From NCBI GenBank assembly GCA_963576475.1, contig OY754980.1, positions 34,711,431-34,775,430 of the forward strand: a DNA stretch of 64,000 nt. Reading direction: 5' to 3'. Source of the stretch: Molanna angustata (lineage: Eukaryota; Arthropoda; Insecta; Trichoptera; Molannidae). A program made the translations under genes and the position numbers. The notes below the pieces were generated by a model. That model did not search any database, had not been told where the DNA came from, and saw only the letters and a program-made list of their open reading frames with translations. This document shows positions 54,981 to 64,000 of this stretch, in pieces; the first letter of the stretch is position 1; each line of letters begins with the position of its first letter.

Positions 54981-55585
54981 GTGTATGTGTGTGTATACAC
55001 GATAGACGAACATATTATATTGACGGATTCATAAGTCGAGAACAAAAAGAAAATATACTGCAGATGGTGGTTGGAAAAATAAAATTAATCAGTACCTAGT
55101 TGTTTATTGTCACGATGTTTGATATAAGTTTGTTTTTGAATGTTATATGTCAATCAAAAAATATGTTTAAGTCGGCATTTTTTTCATAAGAGTTGAATAA
55201 GTTTATCATTCTGTTAATCGGAGCGTTTTTGGAAGCATTTGTTTTACAGATATTGGAGAAGAAAAGTGACGTATGTCTTGTCCGGCGAGTAGATGTATTA
55301 AATTTGATATTGGTAAGAATTTCATGACATTCTATGTTTCCATTTAGTATGGATAAAGAAGTAAGTATACATAGAAGGTTGGTTTGTATTGTGAAATAAC
55401 AGTTTGTGTAATAACAGTGGAACGATAAATTGTTATTTTATTTAGTTCAGTAGGTACCTACCCATAGTAATATTTTTGAATGTTAGGTATTCTTATTCAA
55501 TAGAAACGATGATTAAACCTAATGGTTGTTATGATAAAAATGTAGTGTAAGGAATGAAGTGCAATATGAATGTAATTATACCGAC
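54981..55585. other. dpr intron, nothing recognised
   Basis: AT-rich intronic DNA up to the donor at 55585. The stretch 55140-55330 resembles 60200-60290 (tgttttacagata, 'cgt..gtgtgtcttgtc..'), perhaps an old LINE 3' UTR. Confidence 0.4.
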
Positions 55586-55796
55586 CGACAACACTGAGGT
55601 ATACATGATGTCCGATAGGTGGTGTAGTGCTAACTTGACATTCATAAGTTCCAGTGTCCCTCCTTTGTGCCGGTCTAATACGAAGAGCCCACTCCTCTGA
55701 GTGTGGACTGTGTTGTGCCTCGAACCTCTGATCTGATGTGTAAGTATAACGTCCAACAGTCAACAGATGAGTGTCGCGATGTCTCATCCAGGATAC
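55586..55796 (-). CDS. dpr: Dpr-family protein, Ig1 second half exon
   Basis: Acceptor ..ataaag, exon starts GTATCCTGG; donor GTTGTCG|GTCGGT. Encodes VSWMRHRDTHLLTVGRYTYT, SDQRFEAQHSPHSEEWALRI, RPAQRRDTGTYECQVSTTPP and IGHHVYLSVV. This is the core of the Dpr Ig1 domain: Trp (SWMRHRD), the HLLTVG..TYTSDQRF strand and the second Cys (YECQVSTTP). 70 codons plus one base. The match to the family consensus is strong throughout. Confidence 0.96.
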
Positions 55797-56097
55797 CTTT
55801 ATAGTCAACAACAAATATAATATCAGTATAACACAATATGTATTATGAATGTAGAGGTAGTAGAAAAAAATAACTTATACGGACAAAACGACATAGGTGG
55901 CTTATTTATAATTTGATAAACTTTAAGTTACTTCTGGCCACTGTATCACATGACTCGATTGGCTATCCAAATGACAATAAGTTTGTAAAATGCTCTACAT
56001 TTATATCAAATATACATAATTCAAGTGTACACAAAATAATTATTAAGGTAATAATAAATTGATATAGATGGCGGTGGTTGGTGGATGATGAACTAAC

Positions 56098-56291
56098 TGT
56101 TCTATTGCCGAGTGCCCTGACACGACAGAGAAGTTTGACCGGTTGTCCAACGAGGCCAGTGAGGTTGGCTGGAACGGACAGGTCGAACTGTGGTGAGTCT
56201 CCTGGAGGTGGTGGCTCCTGAAGGAATTCTGTCAAAAACCTCCTCGATGCACTGTTGGTGGACACGTTACCACCCGGTGGACCCTCACCAA
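56098..56291 (-). CDS. dpr: Dpr-family protein, Ig1 first half exon
   Basis: Acceptor ..tttgcag, exon starts TTGGTGAGGG (phase 1 from an unseen upstream exon); donor ACA|GTTAGT. Encodes GEGPPGGNVSTNSASRRFLT, then a Pro-rich stretch and FDLSVPANLTGLVGQPVKLL, CRVRALGNRT: the N-terminal half of Ig1 with its first Cys (LLCRV) and the GNRTVSW junction to the next exon. 64 codons. The signal peptide must be in exon(s) at higher coordinates; I could not find them in 56300-64000. Confidence 0.93.
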
Positions 56292-56389
56292 CTGCAAAAC
56301 AAATCAAATTAATTTACTTTGTATTATAACACTTGATAATATGTAGAAATATACTTACATACATAATTTGTCACATATTTCAGACTCAT

Positions 56390-56858
56390 TGTTTATGTCG
56401 TCACTAAATTTAATTTTTATAAAAATTATTAAAAAAAATTTGAGATGTGCTAATACAATGTTAATATTTTTTATAGAATATTAAATTATCTAGTTGGAGT
56501 GGTTCGGCTTTTTTGATATCTTTAAAATAATTGGAAATATAGGCAGCTAAACTCATAAATTTATCATAAAAAAAATATTTTTCTTAACAAAAAATGTTTG
56601 AGAAACTCTAGATTTTTTTAAAAAAATATATTTTGATATATTTATACCAAATTTCAGCATTCTAGCTTTTATGGTTTCTGAGATATATGGAAAAATAAAC
56701 CAAAATTTCAAAAGTTGATAACCCCTGACTGAAACAAAAATTCAAAATTCTAAGTATGAAAGTTTTGTAGGCCTATAACTGTTTATATATTCTAAAAATT
56801 TGGGCTCTGTAAATTGAGCGGATCAAAAGTTATAAGGGGGGACAGACACACACACACA

Positions 56859-56922
<64 letters not shown>

Positions 56923-57195
56923 ACAGACCCACGAAATGTTCTACTCCGAATTCTGAGTAAATCCGTGTACGGAACATACATATATGCTGCGAAGCCTCTA
57001 AGTTGGTGTTTTTTGACTTCAAAGTTGGAAAAGCCGTGAAAAAAGTAGACTTCTGCAAACAATTCTCGCGTATCCTGGCTTGAAACATTGTCGATATGTT
57101 ATGAGAACAAAGTTCTCCTGAACAAATCGACAGTTGGATAATGTCGATTCATTAAGAGAATTGAATTCTCATGAACGAATCAACAGTTGGATGAA
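56390..57195 (+). repeat. Dispersed repeat family E, second copy
   Basis: 56397-56776 matches 54307-54695 in the same orientation. 56999-57195 matches 3927-4062 (gacttcaaagttgg, gaacgaatc). A long (CA)n run at 56848-56918 lies between. It is just upstream of the first visible dpr exon. Confidence 0.7.
56848..56918 (+). repeat. (CA)n microsatellite
   Basis: Nearly pure ca run. Confidence 0.97.
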
Positions 57196-57234
57196 TAAAG
57201 AAATAAAAAAAATAAAAATACAAATAAAAAAATA

Positions 57235-57292
57235 TACCATCACACTGTTTCCCTATTTTGGGTAGGCAGAGAGAATCGGACGTCAGACTCTT

Positions 57293-57345
<53 letters not shown>
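57235..57345 (-). repeat. RTE 3'-end fragment and (CT)n microsatellite
   Basis: accatcacactgtttccct then ggcagagagaatcgga is a diverged complement of the RTE 3' end. 57295-57343 is a pure ct run. Confidence 0.6.
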
Positions 57346-57346
<1 letters not shown>

Positions 57347-57869
57347 CTTTAAACATAATGTAGCTTCATACAATTATAAGAAATCATATTATAACTTAAT
57401 AATTTTATAAAATATGAAAAATAAGTAAGAAAATCGCTTCAATGTAATAACCCGTCTAGCCCGTCTAGTCCAGGATCATGGTCAAAGCTTACCCCGATAG
57501 AAACGGGACAAAAGCGCTAAAGGGAAAGAATGAATCTTACTTACTTACGTCTGTTTAATTTAATATTATTTGACTCTGATATAATGCAATAATTTATTCT
57601 GTTAACTAGTTAGCAGGTGCACTGGGCGATCACTAGTCGTTAATTAAATAATCGTTTGTCCCGTAAAATGTGAACGAAATAGGCAGAAGAGAAATTCGAA
57701 ATAATGTTCACTGGATGAAGCTCGTTAGCCGCTCTGACACCAACCCATCTAATTTAGTAAAAATTAAATTCATTTAAATAACTAGTTGCATGTAACACAT
57801 GAGATCCAACTGTCGATAGCGATGATATGTATAGTCGAAAAATAAGAATCAAACTATAAACCCATAGAA
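57346..57869. other. No gene seen
   Basis: AT-rich. It contains 'catgtaacacatgagatccaac' read against a similar piece near 245-270, a hint of another dispersed repeat. Confidence 0.4.
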
Positions 57870-58841
57870 ATGGATAAAAATTTGATAAAACAAAAGTATA
57901 GAAGAATACAGCATTGGTTACATCGGAAATAGTTTGTATATTGAATGTGTATTGCTTATAAGCAATATAAGATCTTGGAAAATGGTTTAAAATTTAATTC
58001 AACAAAAGTATTGAAAAGAGTCTTGTGTTGGATTTTCATCAAGTTTGCATAATACTTAATACTATTTCTGACCCAAATATAAAAGACCCAAAAGTCTAAA
58101 TAAAAAAAGAAGAAGAATTAGACTTTAGGTAATAGTTTTTATAAAAACTCACCCAAAGGACTACATAAAATAATCAGAAGAAGAATTACATACATACATA
58201 CCATCACGCCATGTCCCTTGCGGGGTAGGTAGAGAGAACTGAACGCCACATCTTTCTATCTTGGCACGCATCCCTTGCCTCATACACATTCATGCTTCGT
58301 CTCATACATGTTCGTCTATTGCTTACACTTCTAACATTTCCGTCTTTCAAAATTTCATTCACATGGTCCTCTCATTCCATTCCATTCTTTTCCGCTTTGT
58401 ATATTTTCTTCGTCAGGCGCTCTTCGTTCTTTCTCCCCATGTGACCAAACCATCTCTAGTAATGACATCTTTCTTCATCTTACATTCTTTCCTTATGTCC
58501 TCGTTTCTTACCTGGTCATACATAGTTCTATTACAAATTACAAAAGAATTATACTAGGTATAGTACATAGTTTGTATAAAAATTCAGCCAAAGGTCTACA
58601 TGAAATAAGAAGAAGAAGAATTAGACTACAGAAAATAGTTCATGTAAAACTCACCCAAAAGTCTTCATAAAATAAGAAGAATCAGACTTTAGTTAATATT
58701 TATATAAGAACTGTCTCAGAGATCTTCATAAAAGAAGATGAAGGAGAATTAGACTATAGGAAATAGTTTGTATAAAACCCTTCCAAGATCTACATAAACT
58801 AACTAAAAATTAGACTATAGGAAATAGTTCATGTATATTCA
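57870..58841 (-). repeat. NC-A subrepeat region, minus orientation
   Basis: Repeated agaagaagaattagactat and ggaaatagtttgtataaaa units, the reverse of 39890-40467. Split by an RTE fragment at 58190-58545. Confidence 0.65.
58190..58545 (-). mobile_element. 5'-truncated RTE copy
   Basis: Reverse complement of the RTE 3' end (catacataccatcacgccat, gtcccttgcggggtagg) and the codons for the ORF2 C-terminus. Flanked by short agaatta-like repeats. Same family as 40468-44504, diverged. Confidence 0.8.
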
Positions 58842-58876
58842 CTAAGCAGCGTGAATATTTCTTTACTAGATGTTAA

Positions 58877-59529
58877 GAGGGTGACTGCTGCCAACGTACC
58901 TATTTCTTCAATTTGATATACCATCGTTATTACTAAACGGATCATTTTGAAAAAAAATAACCTAGTTAGTTTGGATATTATTAAGAGAAATATACCTTAA
59001 CTTTTTGATTATGTTCTGTATATATTCTTGTAGGAAAATAAAAAGCATACCCCGATTTTATACATTTATCTTAAATTTCAAAAAAAAATATAAGGTATAG
59101 AGCAATATTTTTTTTATAAATTAAAGAAGAACAAAATACCTGGAAAAATATGATATAACGTTGCATTAACGCATCAGGTTAAGTAAATAAACCAAAAAAA
59201 CTTTTATTACGCAATGGCGCTGTATGGAAAATAAATGTTTTTTAGGTTTATTTACTACACCTGAAGCATTAATGCAACGTCACATTATATTTTTCTAGAT
59301 ATTTTTGTCTTCTTTAATTTAAAAACAAATATATTACTGATAAACGTTGAAAATCGGGGTATGCCATTATTTTTCTACAATAATTTATACAGAACATTAT
59401 CAAAAAGTTAAGGTATATTTTTATTTATGAATATCCAAACTATCTAAATTATTTTTTCAAAACGATTTGATAAGAAATACTTATGGTATATCAAATTGAA
59501 AAATATGTATGTTGGCAGCAGTCCTCCCC
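58877..59529. mobile_element. 653-bp fold-back element at TTAA
   Basis: Arms of roughly 300 bp (ctgctgccaac ... gttggcagcag outermost; caatttgatataccat, gttgcattaa inside). Flanked by ttaa at 58873-58876 and 59530-59533. Removing it with one ttaa restores the frame of the LINE. TTAA targets are used by piggyBac and Kolobok; which one is not clear. Noncoding. Confidence 0.85.
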
Positions 59530-59862
59530 TTAAACTAAAACTCAAATGTCTTGATTTTGATAAAGGTGCAGGTCCCGATGGTATTCCGCCATTTTTCATA
59601 CAAAAATGTTACGAGCAACTCTCCACTCCTTTACACATCACATATATACTTACAGTAAATCTTTACAAGAAGGCACATTTCCCAAAATGTGGAAAGTAGC
59701 TCACATTGCTCCGATCTTGAAGTCAGGTAATAAAAATGACACAACGAACAACAGACCAATAAGCATCTTATCTATTTTCGGTAAAGTTTTTGAATCTCTT
59801 GTTTATGAGCATATTTTTCATCAATTCCACCATAATTCACTCTCCGCACCAACATGGTTTTG

Positions 59863-60830
59863 TTTTTATTTTATTTTTTCAAATTGAAGCAACAATGTAC
59901 AAAGAATAGTATATATATGTATAAAAATATCAAATATAACAATTATCATCTCCATACATCAATTATTAGCTTACAATACTATCATAATTTATTACAAAAT
60001 ACAGTCATATATTCAAGATACAAAATCATATGTGTGTGTGAGGGTGTATATGTGTGAAGGTGTGTGTGTATGTGTGTGTGTAAGTGTATATGTGTATGTG
60101 CATGCGTGCTGTGCGTAAGTGATAATCTTATGAAATTCCTGTTTTTAATTTTTGAGCGAGTTTATGTTTTGTGTCACTGAATAGGTCTATGTCAAGGGCT
60201 TCTCATATTTTATGTATGTGTTTATAATTCTGTTTATAGTTGAGTTTTTCGCGGCATTAGTTTTGTATAATTTAGGTCGGAAGAGAGTTGTGTGTCTGGA
60301 GCGTCTCAATGGTACGTTAAAGTCGATACTCGATAAAAGTTCCGGGCAGTCAATAATATTGTTCAATATGTTGTACAGAAATTGTATATCTTGGCATTTG
60401 CGTCTTGATTCTAGTGACGGTGGAATAGGTGCAACAATACTTCGATATGCCAATCTCTTCAAATATTTACGCTGTATTTTTTCTTTATTATTAATGTGCA
60501 CTCGATATTGCGGGTTCCAAATAACAGAGCCAAACTCCAGTGTACTTCTGACTATTGAATTAAATAATATTTTGAATGTTTGTGGATTTTTGAAATCTTT
60601 ATTTATCCTAAAAATAAAACCTAATTTTTTATAACCTGCTGTTGTAATTTTATCTATATGTTGTCAGTAATTTAATTTGCTGTCCAAGAATAATCCCAAA
60701 TCCCGAAACAAAGATTTCTTAAGTATGTGTTCATCATTTAATGTGTAATCTATTTTTTCTAAAATAAAATTTTAGAAAAATTGTTTGTGACCAGATAACT
60801 GCCGTAGCGCGTCCATATATAACTCAAAAT
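59863..60830 (-). pseudogene. 5'-truncated LINE inserted in reverse
   Basis: Flanked by caacatggttttg (59850-59862) and caacacggttttg (60831-60843). The minus frame from about 60780 to 60187 encodes an RT C-terminal region (DYTLNDEHILKKSLFRDLGL, then KLNY and HINNKEKIQRKYLKRLAYRS, FLYNILNNIIDCPELLSSID). A CA-rich 3' UTR and an A-rich tail run to 59863. It resembles the C-terminus of its host LINE, so both may be from related families. Confidence 0.8.
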
Positions 60831-62279
60831 CAACACGGTTTTGTAAGACTAATTTATGCGAATTTAATGATTTTGTATCACACGCAATGCATGAAGGTTT
60901 TCATACAGATACCATCTACACGGACTTCTCTAAAGCGTTTGACAAGATTAGTCACAGTATTCTTTTGAGAAAACTTGGTGAGATGGGTGTATGTGGTAAC
61001 CTATTGCGTTTGATCAAATCTTATGTAGAAAATCGATCACAAGCTGTTGCATTGAGGGGCTACTCATCTATTTTCAAGTCTATACCATCGGGGGGGGGGG
61101 GATCCCATTTGGGACCTCTATTACATATTTATACTCTACATAAATGACATAGATCTTACGGTACAGAGTTCATCTATTCTTATTTTTGCTGATGATGCCA
61201 AAATTTACAAAAAAAATTGTTCAACGAAGGATTGCGAATTACTACAGAATGATGTCACGAGACTAAGTCATTACTGTTTAGAAATTAAATTATATCTTAT
61301 TGCTAGCAAATGTTCAGTAATAACTTATACTAGGAAAACGAAGCCTATTTTATTTTAATTATAAAACCCAAGGTAGTGATATTCGTCGAACGAGTTTAGT
61401 CAAGGATCTGGGAATTTTGATGGACTCCAAACTGATTTTCCAAGATCCTGTTGAATATATTGTTAGTAAGGCCCTTAAACTCTTGGGTTTCTTGATTAGG
61501 ATATGTAAGCCATTTCACTCGATTGAAACGCTTAAAACAGTTTATTTATCATATATTAGAAGTCGAGTTGAGTACGCGAGCACAGTGTGGAATCCTCAAT
61601 ATAATGTATATGTCGATCAAATAGAGCGTGTTCAAAAGAAGTTTGTGAAACACCTCGACTACAGATCACACACTTACTCCCCGGACTACTCATCTCGCTG
61701 TGTTAAGTATTCTCTACCCACCTTACAGAAGAGACGCACAATAAGAGACATGATGTTTTTATACAATATATTGAATAATCGCGTCGATACTCCTAAATTA
61801 TTAGAAAAAATTAATCTCAGAGTTCCTGCACGTGCACGACAAGGAGTGACCGTTTATTCAGTATGCCTGTTGTACGAACAAACTACACAGGGAATGCATT
61901 TATCTATAGATCATGTAATCAGTTTGATTCAAAGTTCGCGGATTTTGACATGTTTGGCCCACCGGCCATTTTTAGGAAGATGTTGAGGCATTCGAAACGG
62001 TGATTTTCATTTCCAAATTTTTCCCATTCCTATTCATAGTCCTGTCCTTATTTCCTAGCTTGTCCATTGTTTAATTAAGTTTCACTGATCTTATTTTAAT
62101 TGTTTCTTTATCTTTTTTGTTTTTCTTTTCGTAAGTTCGTAATTTAGTAATTGGTGTTACTATTTTGGTTTTTATGTTTAATAATTAAATTTGAATTTAT
62201 ATGTATATTTAAAAAAAACTGTCTGTAATCTTAAATAAATAAAATAAAATAAAAATAAAATAAAGCCTGTGACTGTGAA

Positions 62280-62735
62280 ATTGGGCATCAGAGAGTTGAC
62301 CACGGATACTCTGGAATTTCATTTTTTTATTCAGCAGATAGGAGGGTACTATAGCCATGTCAAAATTATTTGAAGGCTGTAAAGTTCTTCTTAGAGACCA
62401 CTAAATCCGCATGCCCAATGGGACCTTGAAGAGGCCCACGGACTGCAGCGAGGAGCTCCGTTCTGTTGTAGGACACATTTGGGTGAGAGCATTCCCAGAG
62501 GATGTGCTCTGAAGTTTGATCAGGGTGATGGTATAACTGAAATGAGGACGAGTTTACAAGGCGTAATCTATGAAGGTAGCTATTAAAGCTACCGTGTCCT
62601 GTAATAAACTGAGATGTCCAGAAATCTAGGACGGCCCAAGATTGAAGAAGTCTAGTCTTCACAACAGGGAAAAACAAGAATGTTGTTCGTCCCATGGGGC
62701 ACGAGCTCCATCGAGCCTGCCAAGAGTCCAGCAGG
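62280..62735 (-). pseudogene. R1-clade LINE C-terminal fragment
   Basis: Minus frame 62695-62366 gives GRTTFLFFPVVKTRLLQSWA, QFITGHGSFNSYLHRLRL, then HPDQTSEHILWECSHP and RGPLQGPIGHADLVVSKK, clearly related to 6863-7140. One Cys of the zinc finger has been lost (SSFQLY instead of a Cys pair). 3' UTR extends down to about 62280. No RT core. Confidence 0.75.
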
Positions 62736-62739
62736 GTTA

Positions 62740-63282
62740 ATATTTAACTGTAAACTTCACAAATACTTAAAGCTTAAAATATCTTTATCAATCATTAGTA
62801 AGAAGTGTTCTGGAATACGGGTCACCTGCAGTGGCGTGCAAACCATACATGCCTCTATGCTTGGCATGACTATAAAATTAAAAAATTAAAAATTAAAAAT
62901 ATATATATCAAAGAGTTGTAGGTCGTATAGCGAATCATAAAACAGTGTTTATTTTTTCTACCACAAACTTACTTACTTTCCGTGTCCGGAACACCATCAT
63001 ATTGGTTGGTGCTCCGGTGGTGGAAGGATTGGCCGGCATTCTGCCGTTTCCAGGGACGCCCGATTGCTTTCCGAAGTTAACCGAAACTCAATCTACGTGG
63101 AGGCTCCTTCCGTGTCCCCTCTACCACAAATATTAACGGAGATATGAATTTATTAAAATTTTAATAAATATCCATTGTGGGCTCAATTTGTCTGTTATTA
63201 TTTTCCTCGTTTGCAACACTGAATTTTAAACGTATGCAACATTGCTTCTAAGGAAGAAGCATAGACATTTTTTTTTTTTTTA
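62740..63282. other. Unassigned; possible repeat pieces
   Basis: 62800-62895 has a gtggcgtgcaaaccatacatg segment ending in aaaattaaa repeats, like a SINE end. 62955-63135 is GC-richer, bounded by ctaccacaaa at both sides (62959 and 63121), so possibly one repeat unit. Confidence 0.35.
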
Positions 63283-63425
63283 AAATGAATATGTCCTTGT
63301 TAAACAAGTACATATACATCTTCCTACGTTCCCTAAAATAAGCAAATAAATGCTTGTGCTATAGGTGAACGAAATCGGTCGAGGCAGGATTCGAACTCGC
63401 GACCACTGGATTAACAGTAGCTAAA
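63283..63425 (-). mobile_element. tRNA-derived SINE
   Basis: On the minus strand a perfect B-box-like gagttcgaatcc (63388-63399) is followed by 'cgatttcgttcacctatag' and the tail matching 45537-45640. No clear A box, so the head may be truncated. Confidence 0.5.
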
Positions 63426-63449
63426 ATGGTCAGAACACCTCTATCATTC

Positions 63450-64000
63450 ACGATTTGTTTGCCTACAAACTATGAATTTCTTTTTACTTTTGTCGTTAAT
63501 ATTCATTGCAGTATGCCCGATATATTATCACTAGTGTCACTATCATTATTTAAGAGATCTTCAAAATGCTGGGCCCAACGCTTCAATATATCCACCTTAT
63601 CATTCAATATTTCACCATTCTTGTCTTTGCATGCAGTCATTCTCGGCTTATACTCTTTTCGCTGATGATTTAACTTCTGGAAGAATTTCCTGCATTCTTT
63701 CTGAGAGTTGAGATTTTCCAAATCATTGATTTGTAGTTGTTCCCATTCCTTCTTTTTCTTCCTGTGAACCCGTTTCTCCTCTCTTCTTCTCTGTTTATAT
63801 TCATCTGTTGCACTTCTGGTATTTCGTTGCTGCTGTTTGAGATATGCTTCATTCTTCTTTCTCGTTGCCTCTGCACAATCGTTGTCAAACCACTCATTTC
63901 TTCTTTTTGGGTCAATTTGTCCAAGTACTTCAGTTGCAGTATTTCTAATAATACTTTGGCATTCGTTCCATAAGTTATTAGGATCTTGGTTTTCGTTGAC
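63450..64000 (-). pseudogene. LINE ORF2 linker fragment, running off the window
   Basis: Minus frames 63973-63670 and 63721-63503 encode the endonuclease-to-RT linker: LWNECQSIIRNTATEVLGQI, then RRNEWFDNDCAEATRKKNEA, ENLNSQKECRKFFQKLNHQR, ACKDKNGEILNDKVDILKRW and AQHFEDLLNNDSDTS. This is the usual basic linker before RT in jockey/RTE-like LINEs. A frameshift joins the two frames near 63700. It stops before RT at about 63450. More of it should lie beyond 64000. Confidence 0.7.

Larger units (their letters stand above)
58842..62266 (+). pseudogene. LINE reverse transcriptase relic with two insertions
   Basis: Plus strand. Coding begins near 58842, is interrupted at TTAA by the 653-bp element, and continues CLDFDKGAGPDGIPPFFIQK, then HFPKCGKVAHIAPILKSGNK, NRPISILSIFGKVFESLVYE to 59862. 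A reversed LINE fragment follows to 60830. RT resumes with HEGFHTDTIYTDFSKAFDKI (near 60887), a G-run frameshift near 61090 (replacing the GVPQGS motif), FADDAKIYK near 61190, and a C-terminal part 61417-61986 (VYLSYIRSRVEYASTVWNPQ, RVQKKFVKHL, MMFLYNILNNRVD). The 3' UTR ends in an aataaaataaa tail near 62266. CR1/jockey-like, 5'-truncated, dead. Confidence 0.8.

Noticed and set aside
54917..55099. Cys/Val-rich open frame
   Set aside because: Translation of a GT microsatellite.
56792..57088. Cys/Val-rich frames on the minus strand
   Set aside because: Translation of a CA microsatellite inside repeat family E.

Overview
This window is nuclear DNA of an insect. Supporting evidence is an intron-split gene of the Dpr immunoglobulin superfamily, together with insect-type RTE, R1, I-clade, BEL/Pao, copia and Ty3/gypsy elements in an AT-rich background full of short TACCTACATACATA-like runs. 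The order of insect cannot be fixed from the sequence. There are no operons, rRNA, tRNA genes or CRISPR arrays. Nearly everything is transposon, transposon relic or tandem repeat.

Only one host gene is visible. Five minus-strand coding exons (56291 down to 50071) encode the two Ig domains and hydrophobic tail of a Dpr-family neuronal adhesion protein. All splice sites and phases agree. The first exon(s) with the signal peptide lie beyond what I can recognise. Its introns carry fold-back elements, satellites and retroposons.

Layout. 1-12.4 kb: noncoding repeats, including a Mutator-like 976-bp element (4098-5073), a 738-bp Helitron (9446-10183) and an R1 fragment (6800-7845). 12.5-15.8 kb: LINE fragments that interrupt one another, a solo-LTR-like insertion, and a pseudogene of an unidentified protein. 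17.0-37.3 kb: a nest of elements, all in plus orientation. A Helitron-like repeat holds a copia element (17025-37269), which holds an I-clade LINE (19177-36140), which holds a BEL/Pao element (19557-30674), which holds a gypsy element (20666-26587). Each boundary has a target-site duplication. 37.3-48.5 kb: the rest of the Helitron-like repeat with two internal minisatellites, a full-length RTE element (40468-44504) and a 154-bp satellite (46839-48240). 50-56.3 kb: the dpr exons. 57-64 kb: more LINE relics, a 653-bp TTAA element and R1 and SINE fragments.

The most unusual item is the gypsy element. Its Gag begins with a SAP-like domain. Its Pol continues past integrase into a macrodomain resembling OARD1/TARG1-type ADP-ribose hydrolases. 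After an in-frame TGA the same frame stays open and encodes a CCCH zinc finger up to the 3' LTR. Its two LTRs look identical, yet reverse transcriptase has Asn in place of the first catalytic Asp. The enclosing BEL element also has near-identical LTRs but lacks RNase H and integrase through an in-frame deletion. Both therefore look like young copies that would need help in trans.
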